Source: Solirubrobacter ginsenosidimutans
GTDB lineage: Bacteria > Actinomycetota > Thermoleophilia > Solirubrobacterales > Solirubrobacteraceae
Assembly (NCBI RefSeq): GCF_027587205.1
Contig: NZ_JAPDOD010000036.1
Span: 35,025 to 99,024, forward strand
Reading direction: 5' to 3'
DNA length: 64,000 nucleotides
The notes under the pieces were generated by a model. It had not been told where the DNA came from and did no database searches. It saw only the letters and a program-made list of their open reading frames with translations. This document shows, in pieces, positions 25,544 through 34,400 of the stretch; position 1 is the stretch's first letter; the number at the start of each line of letters is the position of its first letter. Position numbers and translations under genes: made by a program.

Positions 25544-26326
25544 CTGGGCGAGCAGTCCGAGCGCGGTCTCCGACGGGCTGCCGGGCGCCGCGGTGTAGGT
25601 CACGAGCGTCTGGTCGGCGTCGGGCAGCTTGAGCGACTCGTAGTCGAGCTCGAGCGGCCCGACCTGCGGGTGCTCGAAGGTCTTGACGCCGAACGATTTG
25701 GACTTCACGTCGTGCCGCGCCCACAGGCGGCGGAACGGCTCGCTGTGCAGGGAGAGCTCCCCGATCAGCTCGACGAGCTGGGCGTCGTCAGGGTCCTCCC
25801 CGGCCGTCAGCCGCAGGTAGGCGACGCCCTCGGCGGCGACTTGCTCCCAGTCGGGATAGAGCGCGCGGGCGCCGTCGTCGAAGAACATGTACCGCAGCAT
25901 GTTGCGCTCACGCATGCCGCCGAGCAGCGCGGCCGCCGGGGCGTTGTAGGCCAGCACGTCCATACGGCGCCCGAGCACGAACGCTGGGAACTCGATCCGC
26001 TCGACCAGCCGCTGGACCCCGGGACGCACCCGCTCGCTGGGACGGCGGCGAGCGCGGCGACGCGGCCGGACGAGCGTGAACAGATGCGATCGCTCGTCGT
26101 CGGTGAGCTGGAGCGCGCATGCGATGGCGTCGAGGACCGAGTCCGACGGCTGGATGTCGCGGCCCTGCTCGAGCCGGACGTAGTAGTCGACGCTGACGCC
26201 CGCGAGCTGGGCGAGCTCTTCTCTTCTGAGGCCTGGGACGCGGCGCCGGCCGTAGTCGGGAAGCCCGACGTCCTGCGGCTGCAGACGGGCGCGCCGGGTG
26301 CGGAGGAAGTCACCGAGCTCGGCCAT
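25481..26326 (-). CDS. XRE-family regulator with MmyB-like ligand-binding domain
   Basis: A 281-residue regulator. The N-terminal helix-turn-helix (GLRREELAQLAGVSVDYYVR, then LEQGRDIQPS) is followed by an MmyB-like sensing domain (RMDVLAYNAPAAALLGGM; RYMFFDDGARALYPDWEQVA; HEPxxVGPLELDYESL-like segment FEHPQVGPLELDYESLKLPD). In this family the regulator often controls an adjacent dehydrogenase/reductase gene; here an SDR and an aldo/keto reductase lie divergently 102 bases away. Start taken at ATG 26326 (MAELGDFLRTRR); an ATG six codons upstream is possible. Confidence 0.92.
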   Translation of the reverse strand: MAELGDFLRTRRARLQPQDVGLPDYGRRRVPGLRREELAQLAGVSVDYYVRLEQGRDIQPSDSVLDAIACALQLTDDERSHLFTLVRPRRRARRRPSERVRPGVQRLVERIEFPAFVLGRRMDVLAYNAPAAALLGGMRERNMLRYMFFDDGARALYPDWEQVAAEGVAYLRLTAGEDPDDAQLVELIGELSLHSEPFRRLWARHDVKSKSFGVKTFEHPQVGPLELDYESLKLPDADQTLVTYTAAPGSPSETALGLLAQLGREEDRGGVGDDDRVFEVR

Positions 26327-26428
26327 ATGACCAGTGTGCCGCACGAGTTTCGCGGGCGGGTGGGTCTGTGCGTCCTAGGCTCCGGCGACGCCTGGCAAGG
26401 GGCGGGTCGCCGGCGCAGTCTGCGTGGC

Positions 26429-27142
26429 ATGAACTTGCAAGATCGCCGCGCCGTCGTCACCGGCGCCTCCTCAGGAATCGGCGCCGCCACCGCCCGCGCT
26501 CTCGCCGCCGCCGGCGCCCACGTCACCCTGATCGCCCGCCGCGCCGACCGCATCGAGGCACTCGCGGACGAGCTCGGCGGCACCGCCGTCGCGGCCGACG
26601 TCGGCGACCGCGCCGCGCTGGAAGCCGCGGCGAGCGACGCCGACCTCGTCGTCGCCAACGCGGGCGTGATGCTCCCCTCCCCCGCCGAGGAGTCCGCGGC
26701 GGACGACCTCGACCGGATGCTCAACGCGAACCTGATCGGGCTCGTGAACACCACCCGCGCGTTCGCGCCGTCGCTGCTGGCCGCCGCGGAGCGCGGCGGG
26801 CCGGCGGATCTCGTCGTCGTGTCCTCGATCGCGGCGCACATCGCCTTCCCGAACTACGCGGGCTATGCGGCGACGAAGGCGGGTGCGACCCAGTTCGCCG
26901 CGGGCGTGCGCGCCGAGTGGGCGGGCCGCGGCGTGCGCGTGACGATCGTCGAGCCGGGAGGCACGCAGTCGGAGCTGGCCGACCACGTGCGTCCCGGGCT
27001 GCAGGAGGAGCTCAACGCCATGTTCGCCGAGATCGAGCTGCTCACTTCCGAGGACGTGGCGAACGTGATCACGTTCATCACGTCCCAGCCCACCCACGTC
27101 AACCTCTCCCGCGTCGAGCTGGTGCCCACGATGCAGGCCTAA
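26429..27142 (+). CDS. Short-chain dehydrogenase/reductase (SDR)
   Basis: A 237-residue classical SDR: cofactor motif TGASSGIGAATARAL, NAG in VVANAGVM, catalytic Ser in VVVSSIAAH and Tyr-Lys in YAGYAATKAG. It probably reduces a carbonyl or oxidises an alcohol with NADP(H) (the RR after the second strand, IARRADR, favours NADP). It lies 9 bases before an aldo/keto reductase gene and faces an XRE regulator, suggesting a small regulated redox operon. ATG 26429 directly precedes NLQDRRAVVTG. Confidence 0.93.
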   Translation: MNLQDRRAVVTGASSGIGAATARALAAAGAHVTLIARRADRIEALADELGGTAVAADVGDRAALEAAASDADLVVANAGVMLPSPAEESAADDLDRMLNANLIGLVNTTRAFAPSLLAAAERGGPADLVVVSSIAAHIAFPNYAGYAATKAGATQFAAGVRAEWAGRGVRVTIVEPGGTQSELADHVRPGLQEELNAMFAEIELLTSEDVANVITFITSQPTHVNLSRVELVPTMQA

Positions 27143-27151
27143 GGTGACCGT

Positions 27152-28090
27152 ATGAAGATCGCTGGACGGGACACCGGGCGCATCGGGCTCGGCTGCATGG
27201 GAATGACCTGGGCGTACTCGGCCGCCGACCGCGACGACACCGAGTCGATCGCGACCATCCACCGCGCGCTGGACCTCGGTGTGACCCTGCTCGACACGGC
27301 CGACATGTACGGCCCGTACACCAACGAGGAGCTCGTCGGCCGCGCGCTGGCCGGCCGGCGCGACGAGGCCGTCCTCGCCACCAAGTGCGGGCTCGTCGTC
27401 GAGGACGCGGGCGAGTACGTCCTGGCGCGCAACGGCCGCCCGGAGCACGTGCTCGCCGCGATCGACGCCTCCCTGCGCCGCCTGCAGACCGACTTCGTCG
27501 ACCTCTACCAGCTCCACCGCGTCGACCCCGAGGTGCCGCTGGAGGAGACCTGGGGCGCGATGGCGTCGCTGGTCGAGGCGGGCAAGGTGGGTGCGATCGG
27601 CCTGTCCGAGGTGGGTGTCGAGGAACTCGAGCGCGCGCAGGCGATCCACCCGGTCGCCTCCGTCCAGTCCGAGGGCTCCTTGTGGACGCGCGACGCGTTC
27701 GCCGAAGTCGTCCCGTGGTGCGCCGCCCACGGCGCCGCCTTCCTCCCGTTCGCGCCGCTCGGCCGCGGCTTCCTCACCGGCAAGCTCGAGCCGCAGAAGT
27801 TCCCGTCGGGCGACTTCCGCAAGAACAACCCGCGCTTCCAGCCCGAGGCGATGGACGCCAACGCGGCGCTCGTCGAGACGGTCAAGACCGTCGCTGCCAG
27901 GCACGACGCGACGCCGGCGCAGGTGGCTCTGGCGTGGCTGCTCGCGCAGGGCGAGCACATCGCCCCGATCCCGGGCACGAAGCGCCGCTCCCGGCTCGAG
28001 GAGAACGCGGCGGCGGCGGTGCTCGTGTTGAGCGCCGCTGACTTGGCGGAGCTGGACGCGCTGCCTGACCCGGTCGGCGCGCGCTACTGA
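27152..28090 (+). CDS. Aldo/keto reductase
   Basis: A 312-residue (beta/alpha)8 oxidoreductase. The catalytic tetrad is intact: Asp in LLDTADMYGPY, the Tyr in the same motif, Lys in LATKCGL and His in YQLHRVD. The C-terminal NADPH-binding segment IPGTKRRSRLEENAAA is typical. Cotranscribed with the SDR upstream. Its 3' end overlaps the convergent DUF559 gene by 7 bases, and a hairpin-forming repeat begins 4 bases after its stop. Confidence 0.93.
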   Translation: MKIAGRDTGRIGLGCMGMTWAYSAADRDDTESIATIHRALDLGVTLLDTADMYGPYTNEELVGRALAGRRDEAVLATKCGLVVEDAGEYVLARNGRPEHVLAAIDASLRRLQTDFVDLYQLHRVDPEVPLEETWGAMASLVEAGKVGAIGLSEVGVEELERAQAIHPVASVQSEGSLWTRDAFAEVVPWCAAHGAAFLPFAPLGRGFLTGKLEPQKFPSGDFRKNNPRFQPEAMDANAALVETVKTVAARHDATPAQVALAWLLAQGEHIAPIPGTKRRSRLEENAAAAVLVLSAADLAELDALPDPVGARY

Positions 28091-28950
28091 GCCGCGACCG
28101 TCGAGTTTCCCGCGCTGTACTCGAGAAACTCGACGGTCGACGCATCGAGGGCGGCGCGCACGCGCCGCTCGAGCACCCCGGGGCGAAGTGTCGCCTCATC
28201 CCACGTCGTCCGCAGAACCGTGTTGCCCTCGCGCTCGAGGGCACGCTGGCGGTTCGCGTCGTCGGCCCGTGCCAGCGGCTGGTCGTGGAACCGGACGCTG
28301 TCGGCCTCGAGGATCACCCGGTGCGCCGGCCACCGGAAATCGGGCACGAACCGTGTCCCCCGCCGGTTGACGTCGGGCTTCGGCAGATCGGCGAGCACGG
28401 CCAGGACGACGTCCTCCAGCTCGCTGCGGGTCGGCGCGGCGCTCGCGAGGACCCGGCGCAGCTTGCGCGCGCCTCGATGACCAGACGTGACGAGGTCGCG
28501 AAGCTCGAGCTGCCGCTGGTTGAGCGCTTCATTGATCGCCCGCCGGAGCCGCCGCTCGGGCAGCGTCGCGGAGATGTCGATGGCGGTCCGCGCCGCCGGA
28601 GTCACGGGGATCCCGTTGATGACGACGCGTTCGACGGTCTGCGACCGGTGCGTCCGGATGCCGGGGTGGTAGCGGGGCGTGGGTGTCGTGACCTCCGGCT
28701 GACGCCCGTCCCACTCGACCCACCCGCGGAGCGCCGCGGCCGAGTAGTGCGAGAGCACCGCTCCCGGCCCGCAGGCGATCACCGCCGCGACGAACACGCC
28801 CTCCATCGAGAGCTGCGGGATGACGGCGTAGATCCCGCGGAAGTACGGGAACAGCCGCCCACTCTGCACGCGCCACGTGACCTGACCGTCCGACATCCCG
28901 CACTCATGCAACTGGGCGAGGCTCACCACACTGAACTGGCGAGCGGCCAC
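28084..28950 (-). CDS. DUF559 / AbiEi-like protein (wHTH plus PD-(D/E)XK-like domain)
   Basis: A 288-residue protein. Residues about 8-50 form an AbiEi-type winged helix (LAQLHECGMSDGQVTWRVQS, FRGIYAV). A middle segment LSHYSAAALRGWVEWDGR and GIPVTPAARTAIDIS is shared with the second copy at 53958-54848. The C-terminus is DUF559, Vsr-like: FVPDFRWPAHRVILEADSVR then DANRQRALEREGNTVLRTTW, keeping the Asp...Glu-x-Asp pattern of restriction-type nucleases. No AbiEii toxin gene is adjacent. GTG at 28950 abuts a 37-base hairpin repeat; a near-identical repeat forms the end of its own coding region (residues about 270-285). Nuclease or mobile-element role is inference. Confidence 0.82.
   Translation of the reverse strand: MAARQFSVVSLAQLHECGMSDGQVTWRVQSGRLFPYFRGIYAVIPQLSMEGVFVAAVIACGPGAVLSHYSAAALRGWVEWDGRQPEVTTPTPRYHPGIRTHRSQTVERVVINGIPVTPAARTAIDISATLPERRLRRAINEALNQRQLELRDLVTSGHRGARKLRRVLASAAPTRSELEDVVLAVLADLPKPDVNRRGTRFVPDFRWPAHRVILEADSVRFHDQPLARADDANRQRALEREGNTVLRTTWDEATLRPGVLERRVRAALDASTVEFLEYSAGNSTVAAQ
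28095..28139 (-). repeat. Hairpin repeat, copy 1 (inside DUF559 gene 3' end)
   Basis: Perfect 15-base inverted repeat, CGACCGTCGAGTTTC (28095-28109) and GAAACTCGACGGTCG (28125-28139), with a 15-base loop. The inner 37 bases match copy 2 (28956-28992) with one difference, in the same orientation. It is translated as the C-terminus of the DUF559 protein and could also terminate transcription of the aldo/keto reductase gene. Confidence 0.85.
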
Positions 28951-28955
28951 CCGAG

Positions 28956-28992
28956 CGTCGAGTTTCTCGCGCTGTACTCGAGAAACTCGACG
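28956..28992 (-). repeat. Hairpin repeat, copy 2 (directly upstream of DUF559 start)
   Basis: Perfect 14-base inverted repeat, CGTCGAGTTTCTCG (28956-28969) and CGAGAAACTCGACG (28979-28992), with a 9-base loop. It begins 5 bases upstream of the DUF559 start codon and ends 10 bases from the stop of the next gene. It is a direct repeat of copy 1, about 860 bases away. Confidence 0.85.
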
Positions 28993-29002
28993 TTCGCGAC
29001 GC

Positions 29003-29401
29003 TCAGGCCAACTTGGCGTCCAGCGCCGCCAAGACCGTCTTGCGGTTCGCGTTTCGCCGTTCGTAGTCCCGCACCCGCCGCAGCTCGCCCACCGGCAGCT
29101 CTCCCAGACGCGAGACGATCTGCGCCGCGGTCAGCTCGTCGTACTCGTCGATCGGGAAGACGTCGGCGGCGCCGGTCACCCGTCGGACCTCACGCATGAC
29201 CCGGTCGGTGGGGGCGGAGATCGCGCGGCGGACGATCTCGGCGAGGAGGTCGGTGGCGTCGTCGCGGGTCATGCGGCCGCGGCGGACGGCGTCGTCGAGC
29301 GTGTCCTGGAGCCGTTCGCGGGTGATCACCATCACGTCGAGCGGGTTCAGGACGCTGCGGGACGACTCATCCTCGGGCGGCGTCTTCTTGGCCTGCGGCA
29401 T
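29003..29401 (-). CDS. Hypothetical protein, phasin-like helical
   Basis: A 132-residue mostly helical protein. The segment VITRERLQDTLDDAVRRGRM then TRDDATDLLAEIVRRA is like actinobacterial phasin-like proteins, and the C-terminal half FPIDEYDELTAAQIVSRLGE followed by LPVGELRRVRDYERRNANRK is a conserved module seen in several actinobacterial proteins of unknown function. ATG at 29401 has GGTAGGTG upstream; a GTG four codons earlier (29413) is possible. It starts just after argF and may be cotranscribed with it. Function is unknown. Confidence 0.7.
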   Translation of the reverse strand: MPQAKKTPPEDESSRSVLNPLDVMVITRERLQDTLDDAVRRGRMTRDDATDLLAEIVRRAISAPTDRVMREVRRVTGAADVFPIDEYDELTAAQIVSRLGELPVGELRRVRDYERRNANRKTVLAALDAKLA

Positions 29402-29413
29402 GGCCGCGGACAC

Positions 29414-30316
29414 CTACCCGTCCTGCCCGTCGGCCGAAACGAGAAGCTCGAGGAGCGCTTTCTGTGCATGGCGCCGGTTTTCGGCCTGATCCCAGATGCG
29501 CTGGCGGGAGCCGTACAGCACGGACTCCGTGATCTCCTCGCCCGGGTGGGCCGGAAGGCAGTGCAGGGCGAAGACGTCCCCGCCCGCGGCGTCGAGCAGC
29601 GCGTCGTCGATCACATATGGGGCGAGCGCCACGCGGCGCGTGGCGGCGGAGTCCTCGGAGTCGCTCATCGAGACCCACACGTCGGTGTAGACGGCGTCGG
29701 CGCCGGCGACCGCCTCGTAGGGATCCTCGAACAGGATCGCGGGTGTCTCCCCGACGGGCAGCTGGTAGCCGGACGGCGCCGCCACGCGCACCTCCACACC
29801 CGCCAACGCACCCACGACCGCCAGCGAGCGGGCGACGTTGTTGCCGTCGCCGACGTAGGTCACGACGCGGCCGTCCAGCGAGCCGAGCGCCTCCTGCATG
29901 GTCTGCAAATCGGCGAGCGCCTGGCATGGATGGTGCAGCGGGGAAAGCATGTTCACAACGGGAACAGTGGCATGTTCGGCAAAGCCATTGATCTCGTCTT
30001 CGTCGCCGGTGCGCAACCCGATCACCGACGAATGGCGCGAGAGGATGTAGGCGGTGTCGCGGATCGACTCGCCGCGGGTCAGCTGCATCTCGTCGGGGCG
30101 CAGGACCATCGGATGCCCGCCGAGCTCGAAGACGCCCGACTCGAAGGACGTGCGCGTGCGGGTGGACGGCTTGTTGAACACGAGCGCCATCGTGCGGCCC
30201 TCGAGCGCCCGCGAGGAGAGCGGTGCCTGCTTGAGCGCGACGGCGCGACGAAGCAGCGCCGCGAGCCGGTCCGCGTCGAGTTCAGCGCCAGTGATGAAAT
30301 GTTGAGGTGCGGGCAT
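29414..30316 (-). CDS. argF: Ornithine carbamoyltransferase
   Basis: A 300-residue enzyme that forms citrulline from ornithine and carbamoyl phosphate in arginine synthesis. The carbamoyl-phosphate loop STRTRTSFE, the HHPCQALADLQT motif and the ornithine-side HCLPAHPGEEI are all intact. The start ATG at 30316 gives MPAPQHFITGAELDADRL, close to the family's usual N-terminus, so it cannot be moved far inwards. It therefore overlaps head to head, by 10 bases, with the start of the divergent EEP-family gene. No other arg gene is in the window. Confidence 0.95.
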   Translation of the reverse strand: MPAPQHFITGAELDADRLAALLRRAVALKQAPLSSRALEGRTMALVFNKPSTRTRTSFESGVFELGGHPMVLRPDEMQLTRGESIRDTAYILSRHSSVIGLRTGDEDEINGFAEHATVPVVNMLSPLHHPCQALADLQTMQEALGSLDGRVVTYVGDGNNVARSLAVVGALAGVEVRVAAPSGYQLPVGETPAILFEDPYEAVAGADAVYTDVWVSMSDSEDSAATRRVALAPYVIDDALLDAAGGDVFALHCLPAHPGEEITESVLYGSRQRIWDQAENRRHAQKALLELLVSADGQDG

Positions 30317-30936
30317 TGACCTGGAACCTCTACCACGGACGGAGCCCGAACCCCTCCGGGAGTTCCCTCCTCCACGAGTTCGCGCAGACGCTGGCGGGGT
30401 GGGAGTGGGACGTCGCGCTGCTGCAAGAAGTGCCGCCGTGGTGGCCGCCCCACCTCGCCGCGGCGGCCACAGCCGACCACCGCGAGGTCAACACCAGCCG
30501 CAATTTCGGCCTCGCGCTGCGTAAAGCGGTCTCCACACGAAACCCCGACATCCTCAAGTCCAACGGCGGCGGAGCGAACGCGATCCTCGTGCGCACGCAC
30601 AAGATCGAAGCGCACCGCACCCAGTGCCTGACCTGGTGGCCGGAGCGTCGCTACGCGCACGCGGTGAGACTCGAACCCGGCTGGGTCGTGAACCTCCACG
30701 CGTCGACGCACAAGGACCAGTGGGCACGGCGGGACGTCGACCGGGCGCTCGAGGCCTTCCCGGACGCGTTCCTCTTCGGCGGTGATCTGAACCTCAAGGG
30801 CAAACCCGACCTACCGGGCCTGAACTGGCTCGGCGGCAACCACGTCGACCACCTCTATGGCCACGGCGCCGCCACCTACGAGGTGCTCGACCGCGGTCGG
30901 CTCTCGGACCACCCGCCGGTGCGGGTCACCCTCTGA
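30307..30936 (+). CDS. Endonuclease/exonuclease/phosphatase (EEP) family protein
   Basis: A 209-residue metal-dependent phosphoesterase. The family motifs are TWNLYHGRSP (Asn), LLQEVPPW (Glu), VNLHAS, FGGDLNLKG (Asp-x-Asn) and SDHPPVRV (Asp-His). It could be a DNA repair nuclease, an RNA nuclease or a lipid phosphatase. It is short for the fold. The first motif starts at residue 5, so the GTG at 30307 (or TTG at 30316) is the true start; the former overlaps the argF start codon region. The 3' end overlaps the SnoaL-like gene by 11 bases. Confidence 0.87.
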   Translation: MRALTWNLYHGRSPNPSGSSLLHEFAQTLAGWEWDVALLQEVPPWWPPHLAAAATADHREVNTSRNFGLALRKAVSTRNPDILKSNGGGANAILVRTHKIEAHRTQCLTWWPERRYAHAVRLEPGWVVNLHASTHKDQWARRDVDRALEAFPDAFLFGGDLNLKGKPDLPGLNWLGGNHVDHLYGHGAATYEVLDRGRLSDHPPVRVTL

Positions 30937-31393
30937 TCCCGAACCCCCGCAGCATCAGCATCGCCCGCTCCCCGGCCGTTCCCGGCTTGGGCAGCACGCC
31001 GAGCGTCATCGCGGCCGCGTAGACGTCGAAGAACGCCCGCACGCGCTTCAACAACCCGTCCTCGAGCTCCGCGTAGACCACCGCGTGGACCTCGATCGGG
31101 CGGTCGGTGGGCGAGATGCGCCCGAGCGGACCGCTGTGTGTGCCCAGCAGCCGGCACGGCGCGCACGCGAAGGTCCCGTCGCTCATCCGCGCGCCGGTGG
31201 TGTTGACCCGCGCGTCGGGTACCGCCTCCCACAGCCGCTTGGCGTGAGCGGCCAGATCGCGCGTCCCGACGAGCGGCTCGGGGGTCAGCGGGTCCTCGTA
31301 GTGGACGCCGCTCACGCACACGGCCTCGAACGCGCGCGGGTCGCGCCCCGACCACGCACGCTCCCAGGCATCGAAGAGCTCGTCCACCTCCAT
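30926..31393 (-). CDS. SnoaL-like / NTF2-fold protein
   Basis: A 155-residue protein of the NTF2-like cone fold: MEVDELFDAWERAWSGRDPR, then VHYEDPLTPEPLVGTRDLAA and WEAVPDARV match the SnoaL ester-cyclase-like subgroup. Members include polyketide cyclases, isomerases and many of unknown role. The Cys pair in FACAPCRLLG is unusual. ATG at 31393 is preferred because upstream codons translate the terminator hairpin at 31412-31445. Function is unassigned. Confidence 0.78.
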   Translation of the reverse strand: MEVDELFDAWERAWSGRDPRAFEAVCVSGVHYEDPLTPEPLVGTRDLAAHAKRLWEAVPDARVNTTGARMSDGTFACAPCRLLGTHSGPLGRISPTDRPIEVHAVVYAELEDGLLKRVRAFFDVYAAAMTLGVLPKPGTAGERAMLMLRGFGIRG

Positions 31394-31411
31394 CGGCCAA
31401 ATGATGGCTGA

Positions 31412-31445
31412 CCCCGGCCCGACCGGCGAACCGGTCGGGCCGGGG
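31412..31445 (-). terminator. Strong hairpin terminator after the ThuA/sugar dehydrogenase gene
   Basis: A perfect 15-base stem, CCCCGGCCCGACCGG (31412-31426) and CCGGTCGGGCCGGGG (31431-31445), with tetraloop CGAA. It lies 12 bases past the stop codon of the large minus-strand gene and before the SnoaL-like gene. No U-run follows, as is common in very GC-rich actinobacteria. Confidence 0.75.
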
Positions 31446-31457
31446 ACGATCATTCGC

Positions 31458-34400
31458 TTACGGCGTCGTGGTCGAGAGCGTGAACACGAGCGTCTTGCCG
31501 TACGTGCCGCTGCGCAGCCCGTCGGTCTCGGCGATCGACTGCTTGAAGTCGATCGCGACGGCCGCCTTGCCCACCGGCGCCGTCCAGCTGGTCAGCGGCG
31601 TCGAGGCCGTGACCGGCGCGAACGCCGCCGAGCCCGTCTTGACCTGCAGCGCCTGCGCCAGCGAGAAGCTGCCGTTGACCAGGTGCCCGGTCGCGTTGGC
31701 CGACGGATCGCCGACCGTCAGCACCGCCTCGGCGGCGGTCGAGGTGACCATCGCCGTGGTGGACGCCGTGTAGTCCTTCGTCAGCGCCGGCATGAACGTC
31801 GCGAACGAGACGGGACCGCCGAGCGTCAGGCTCAGCGTGCCCGGGACCTCGCCCGTGACCGGGGCGTCACCGCTGACGGCCACGCCGGTGACCGTGACGG
31901 TCACGGTCTTCGACGCCGTCAGCTCACCGTCGGAGACGGTCACCTTGGCCACGTAGGTGCCGGCCACGGTGTAGCGGTAGGTCGGGTTCTGCTGGATCGA
32001 GTCGGTCGTGCCGTCGCCGTTGAGGTCCCACGCGTACGTCAGCGCGGCACCCTCCGGGTCGGTGGCCGTGACGCCGAACTGCACCGGCAGCGGTGCGTTG
32101 CCGCCGGAAGGCGTCGCGGTCGCGGACGAGATGACCGGCGCCGAGTTCTGCGCGCCGGCCTTGAGCTCGAAGCGATCGAACGAGATCGGCTGGCCGTTGC
32201 CGTGGTAGCCGGCGAGGCCGATCTTCGGGGTGGCCAGCGTGGCGAGCGACCGGGTGAGGGTCATGTCCGTCCACGCCGTGCCGTCGAGCGAGTAGGCCGC
32301 CTTCAGCGACGTCCCGTCACTCGTCATCCGCAGCCAGATGCCGTTGGCCTCGACGCTCGCGGGCAGCGAGGCCGAGCGGTAGCCGGTCGGCGTGCTCGCC
32401 ACGCCGTTGATGTCCTGCCCGAACTCCACGACCCAGCCGCTGCCCTCGGAATCCATCAGGACGGCCTTGGCGAAGTTCTTGTCGTCCTTGAACAGGATCA
32501 GCCCGCCCTGCTCGTAGGAGCCGCCCTGCGGGATCTTCACCTTCGTGATCGCCTGCCAGGGGCCGCTCGCCGGAGCGTTCTGCAGCAGCACGTTCTTGGC
32601 GGTCGACGTGCCGTTGTACTGGTCTCCGTCGATCGCGTCGATCTGCAGCTGGCCGCCCGTCACGCGCACCTCGCCCGCGACCGGACGCAGGATCGTCGAC
32701 CAGCGGCAGTCGTTGAGCGCGTTGCCGTCGAACTCGTCGTCGGAGCCCGAGAGGTTGAACCACTCGAAGCTCGCCGGCGTGCCGGCCGTGCCGTTGTAGG
32801 CGGAGATGCCGATCAGCGGGCTGGTCATGCGATCGAGCGCCTTCGGCGTCCCGACCGTCGTGAACGTCACGCCGTCCAGCGAGTACGCCGCCGACACCGT
32901 GGTGCCGTTGGACGTCATCCGCAGGTACACCGTGTTGGGCGCGCTCGTCGCGAAGATCGCCGAACGCTCGACCGTGGGCTCAGAGCCTGCCCGCAGGCCG
33001 ACCAGCTCGATGTTGCGGCCCTCGGCGGTGCGGATGTACGCCGCCTTGAGGAACTCGGTGTCGCTCTGGCGGAGGATGACCGCCGCCTGCTCGCCGTTGG
33101 CGACCTGCGCCAGCGTCACCTTCGTCGTCGCGGTCCACGGGCCCTTGGGCACGGGGCGCGAGATGATGTTCTTGGCCGTCGTGGCGCCGGTCCACATGTC
33201 ACCGGCGACGGCGTTGATCTTCAGGAACCCGTTCTCGACCTTGTAGTTGGCCGCGTCCTCGCGGACGATCGTCGGCCAGACCGTGCGGTCAAGCGTCGTG
33301 CCGGTGAACAGGTCCGTGCCGGGGCACGTGCCGAGCACCTCGACCGTGAACGTGCGGGTCGCGCTGCGCCCGTCCGCGTCCTTGACCGTCAGCGTGGCGG
33401 TGTAGAGGCCGCGCTGCGTGTAGGTGTAGGAGGCGTCCTTGGTCGTCGCGGCAGGCACGCCCGCGACGCCGAAGTCCCACGAGTAGGAGACCGCGGTGCC
33501 CTCGGGATCGGTGGCGTTCGCCGTGAAGTCGACCTTCAGCGGCGAGGCGCCGGACAGCGGCGTGGCGCTCGCGGCCGAGATGACCGGTGTCGCGTTGCCG
33601 TTGGCGCCCGGACCGTTGAACGTGAACTCGTCGAGGTCCATGTTGGACTGCGGGAACACGGCGTAGAGGTCGTGCGTCCCGCCCGGGTCGGTGACCGCGG
33701 CGGGGTCCTGGGTCTTGTAGATCTCCCAGTCGCCGGAGGAGACCACCGGGATCGAGGCGACCAGCGGACCGGTCGGCGAGTCCACGCGCAGCTCGAAGCG
33801 GCTGTTCGCCACGCCCGTCGTGCGCGCGGTGACGCTGGTGATGCCCGTCAGGTTGATGTCCTTGAACTTCAGCCAGTCGCCCGGATCGGTGTAGCCCATC
33901 CGGCCGCCGCCCGCGGCCGCCGTGGCACGCGTCTCCTGCATGCCGGAGTTCTCGTCGAACATCTCGGCCTGCTGCGTGCTCCACTCGAGGATGACCTGGT
34001 TCGTGCCGGTGAGCTCGAGACCCGTGGTCTTGTCGGTGTAGCTGGCGCCGAGGATGTACCAGGTGTGCTGGGTCTTGTCCTCCCACGCCTGCGGGATCGT
34101 GAACTGGCCGCTGCAGCCGGTCATCGACTGATCGCCGTGCGAGTGGTCGTTGTGACCGAGCGCGGTGTTCAGCAGGACCTTGGAGCAGTCGATCGTCCCG
34201 TCCTCGGGGTCGGTGACGGTGATCGTGTACTTGATCGTGTCGCCGTAGTTGTAGATCGCGCCGTTGGCCGGCAGGTTGATCTTGACCGTCGGCATCGTGT
34301 TGCCGGAGACGATGTTCACCGACGAGTGCGCCTCCTTGCCGGAGGGATCCTTGACCGTCAGCGCGGCGATGTACCGGCCCGCGGCGAAGGTGTGCGCCGG

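Noticed and set aside
28095..28139. Calling the palindrome purely a transcription terminator
   Set aside because: A near-identical second copy lies upstream of the same gene, and neither has a U-run, so a repeat-element explanation fits better.
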